Source: Puniceicoccales bacterium (GTDB taxonomy: Bacteria; Verrucomicrobiota; Verrucomicrobiia; Opitutales; JAIRKQ01). Taken from it: DNA of 30,598 nt. Shown piece by piece: positions 28,118 through 30,598 of the stretch (position 1 is its first letter; every line of letters begins with the position of its first letter). Under the pieces are notes generated by a model. The model saw only the letters and a list, made by a program, of their open reading frames with translations. It was not told where the DNA came from and did not search any database. Position numbers and translations under genes: made by a program. The stretch covers positions 1-30,598 of the forward strand of contig JAITRI010000023.1 in the NCBI GenBank assembly GCA_031288455.1, given 5' to 3'.

Positions 28118-30598
28118 ATGAATTCCATGTTAAATTTGACACCGCGGGCGCAGCAGGTGCTGGCAATGGCACGGCAGGAGGCGGAGCGGTTGGGAAGTCC
28201 CACCATCGGGACGGAACATGTCCTGCTGGCACTCATGCAACTGCCACAGTGCATAGCGATAAGTATTCTGCGGGCAATGGGAGTCGATCTTGGGAAAATT
28301 CGTGCGAAAATAGAACGGCAGGCGTCGGAGGCGCCAGCGCAGCAAAATGTTACCATCGAACTGTCTCCTCTCGTGCAAAAAGTCCTCATCGCAGCCGCCA
28401 AAGAGGCGAGCATGCTGCAGCATCCGTACATCGGAACGGAACATATCCTGCTGGGGATTTTGAAGGAGGATGACGGAGCAGCCGCAAAATTACTGGCGGC
28501 GGCGGGCGCAAAGTTGGAAACCTGCAGACAGGCGATTCTTTCGGCGCTCGATCCAAACTTTGTCGGCACGACCGAAAGCGATGATTCCGACGATGACGAT
28601 TTCCATTTTCACATGGACAAGGGCCACGAGAAGGACGGTCCAGCGGCAAACTCCAAAACCCCGGCACTAAATGCATTCGGGCGCGATTTGACGGAAATGG
28701 CAAAGGAGGGAAAATTGGATCCCGTCATCGGCCGCGAAAAGGAAATCACGCGAGTCCTGCAGATTCTGTGCAGGCGCTCAAAAAATAATCCGGTGCTGGT
28801 GGGAGAAGCCGGGGTCGGCAAAACCGCCATAGCGGAAGGGCTGGCGCAGGCGATAGCATCCGGGAAGGCGCCGGAGGGACTGCTTAGCAAGAGGATAATT
28901 TCGCTGGACATGGCACTCATGCTGGCCGGCACGAAGTATCGCGGGCAATTTGAGGAGCGGCTGAAGGCGGTCATGGACGAAATAAAGCGCGCGAAAAACG
29001 TCATATTATTCATGGATGAGCTGCACACGATTGTCGGCGCCGGGTCATCGGAGGGCTCAATGGACGCCTCAAATATTCTGAAGCCGGCACTGTCACGGGG
29101 GGAAGTGCAGTGCATAGGCGCCACCACACTGGACGAATACAGAAAGCACATAGAAAAAGACAGCGCGCTGGAGCGGAGATTTCAGCCGGTGCAGGTGGAT
29201 GCCCCAAGCGTAGAGGACACGATTCTAATACTGCAGGGCGTAAAGAAAGCATACGAGGAGCACCATTCCGTTAGGTACACCGATGAGGCCATAGAGGAAG
29301 CGGTCAGGCTCTCCGAAAGATATATCCGCGACAGATTTCTGCCGGACAAAGCGATCGATGTCATCGACGAAGCGGGCGCAAAAACGAAAATATCAGCCGC
29401 GGAATCATCTCCAAAACTGGAGCGGTTGCTGAAAAAAATCGAACAGATGCACAGGGAAAAGGATTCCGCCGTGGAGGTGCAGGACTTCGAGAAGGCGGCA
29501 CAGCTGCGGGACGATGAAAAAAAATTATTGGATGAGAAAGCAAAACTCGAACAGCACATAAAAAAGGGCCCAAAATCAAAAATCATCAGCGTCGACGTCG
29601 ACGCCATTCTCTCCGTGATCTCCTCGTGGTCAGGCGTGCCAATCACTCGCCTGGAAAAGAAGGAATCCTCGAAATTGCTGCACTTGGACGATGCGCTAAA
29701 GAATACCGTTATCGGGCAGGACGAGGCCGTCGAAACCATCGCCCGTGCCATTCGGCGTTCCAGGACTGACATGAACGATCCAAATAAGCCGATCGGATCA
29801 TTTCTCTTCCTGGGCCCAACGGGCGTCGGAAAGACATATTTGGCGAAAATGTTGGCGGAACAGATATTTGGCAACAGGGATGCGGTCATCCAGGTGGACA
29901 TGTCCGAGTACATGGAAAAGCATTCCGTTTCCCGCATGGTTGGATCCCCTCCTGGATATGTTGGACACGACGAGGGCGGACAATTGACGGAGAGGATAAG
30001 GCGCAAACCATACTCCGTTGTTCTCTTCGATGAGGTGGAGAAGGCACATCCGGACGTTCTGCAGATCCTGCTGCAGGTACTCGAAGACGGTCACATGACT
30101 GACAGTCAAGGGCGCAGAGTGGACTTTAAGAACACCATACTGATCCTCACCAGCAACGTTGGCGCTGAGATTTTGCAGAGGGACACGTCCCTCGGGTTTG
30201 CGATTGGACAGGACGCCACACAGGATTTCGAAAGGGCGAAGCAATCCATCATCGACGAGGCAAAGAAAACATTCAAGCCGGAATTCATAAATCGGCTGAC
30301 GGACATGGTGGTTTTCAAGCAGCTCGATCACGATTCGCTGCGGAAGATCATCGACATTGAGCTGGAGCGCGTGCGCAAGCGCGCGGCGGACAAGGAAATT
30401 TCCGTGGAGTTCGACGATGGCGCAAAGGAATTCCTCGTGAAAAAGGGATACGATAAGAAATTTGGTGCGCGTCCGCTGAATCGCGCGGTCGAGAAAAATG
30501 TGGAGGACATTCTGGCGGATAAGCTGCTGAACGGCGACATCGCAAGTGGCGCCACTGTGACAGTTTCACACGGCGGCGATGATGATTTTCTGTCGTTA
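28118..30598 (+). CDS. clpC: ATP-dependent Clp protease ATP-binding subunit ClpC (3' end outside window)
   Basis: 827 codons are open to the window edge without a stop. Two Clp_N repeats (about 1-140, each with IGTEHVLL/IGTEHILL) precede AAA domain 1 (Walker A GEAGVGKT 229-236, Walker B FMDEL near D300). A middle domain contains a UVR-like motif (FEKAAQLRDDEKKL, about 450-470), and AAA domain 2 has Walker A GPTGVGKT (566-573), LFDEVEKAHPDV and the C-terminal KFGARPLNRAVEK. L692-G-F694 is the ClpP-binding loop, so it should unfold substrates for ClpP. An in-frame TAG directly upstream limits starts to ATG 28118 or 28127. The middle domain is the ClpC rather than the long ClpB type. Only the last few residues are missing. 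Confidence 0.96.
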   Translation, partial: MNSMLNLTPRAQQVLAMARQEAERLGSPTIGTEHVLLALMQLPQCIAISILRAMGVDLGKIRAKIERQASEAPAQQNVTIELSPLVQKVLIAAAKEASMLQHPYIGTEHILLGILKEDDGAAAKLLAAAGAKLETCRQAILSALDPNFVGTTESDDSDDDDFHFHMDKGHEKDGPAANSKTPALNAFGRDLTEMAKEGKLDPVIGREKEITRVLQILCRRSKNNPVLVGEAGVGKTAIAEGLAQAIASGKAPEGLLSKRIISLDMALMLAGTKYRGQFEERLKAVMDEIKRAKNVILFMDELHTIVGAGSSEGSMDASNILKPALSRGEVQCIGATTLDEYRKHIEKDSALERRFQPVQVDAPSVEDTILILQGVKKAYEEHHSVRYTDEAIEEAVRLSERYIRDRFLPDKAIDVIDEAGAKTKISAAESSPKLERLLKKIEQMHREKDSAVEVQDFEKAAQLRDDEKKLLDEKAKLEQHIKKGPKSKIISVDVDAILSVISSWSGVPITRLEKKESSKLLHLDDALKNTVIGQDEAVETIARAIRRSRTDMNDPNKPIGSFLFLGPTGVGKTYLAKMLAEQIFGNRDAVIQVDMSEYMEKHSVSRMVGSPPGYVGHDEGGQLTERIRRKPYSVVLFDEVEKAHPDVLQILLQVLEDGHMTDSQGRRVDFKNTILILTSNVGAEILQRDTSLGFAIGQDATQDFERAKQSIIDEAKKTFKPEFINRLTDMVVFKQLDHDSLRKIIDIELERVRKRAADKEISVEFDDGAKEFLVKKGYDKKFGARPLNRAVEKNVEDILADKLLNGDIASGATVTVSHGGDDDFLSL

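Noticed and set aside
28036..28473. 145-aa plus-strand ORF at the clpC start
   Set aside because: Overlaps the clpC N-terminal domain in another frame; Gly/Ala/His-rich composition with no family.

Overview
The window looks like a chromosomal segment of a Gram-negative PVC-superphylum bacterium, most likely Verrucomicrobiota. A 52-aa protein at 11463-11621 (-) matches the small basic protein family shared by Verrucomicrobia and Chlamydiae. The 999-aa protein at 13040-16039 (-) resembles the Verru_Chthon cassette A proteins. LPS genes (waaA, lpxI), a Cys-rich outer-membrane-like protein and lipoproteins indicate a diderm envelope. All assignments come from reading motifs by eye; no database search was run.

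Layout. 1-447: two copies of a double-hairpin repeat. 448-751 (-): two tiny ORFs. 902-3246 (+): an overlapping operon of a YwlE-like phosphatase, rpiB, and a 478-aa protein that keeps the landmarks of the GH77 4-alpha-glucanotransferase fold but has lost the catalytic residues. 3386-4171 (+): a secreted Cys-rich putative beta-barrel protein. 8875-4319 (-): a SpoIIAA/STAS-like protein, then one long reading frame of about 1345 codons broken by a single in-frame TGA. The break falls inside what looks like a PI3/PI4-kinase-type atypical kinase domain. 9003-10100 (+): an uncharacterised lipoprotein. 10198-10672: three more repeat copies. 11621-10713 (-): the small basic protein and a TPR/LysM protein whose signal peptide appears frameshifted. 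11774-13021 (+): glyA, convergent with the Verru_Chthon-A-like gene.

16156-21381 (+) holds a short NuoN-like membrane protein, mutS, a dimeric-type dUTPase, an out-of-context rpsR and a Sua5-type tsaC. A sixth repeat copy lies between tsaC and lpxI. 25876-21720 (-) is a dnaN - waaA - TrmH-family methyltransferase - lpxI gene run. ligA (25990-28020, +) diverges from dnaN across a perfect 8-bp inverted repeat. clpC (28118-, +) runs off the window end.

Themes: replication, repair and nucleotide-pool hygiene (mutS, dUTPase, dnaN, ligA); lipid A-Kdo synthesis (waaA, lpxI); translation fidelity (rpsR, tsaC, methyltransferase); and a possible phosphoarginine link between the YwlE-like phosphatase and ClpC. 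The strongest candidates for new biology are the TGA-split kinase-like giant protein and the GH77 pseudoenzyme in the phosphatase-rpiB operon. No tRNA, rRNA, CRISPR array or transposase was seen.
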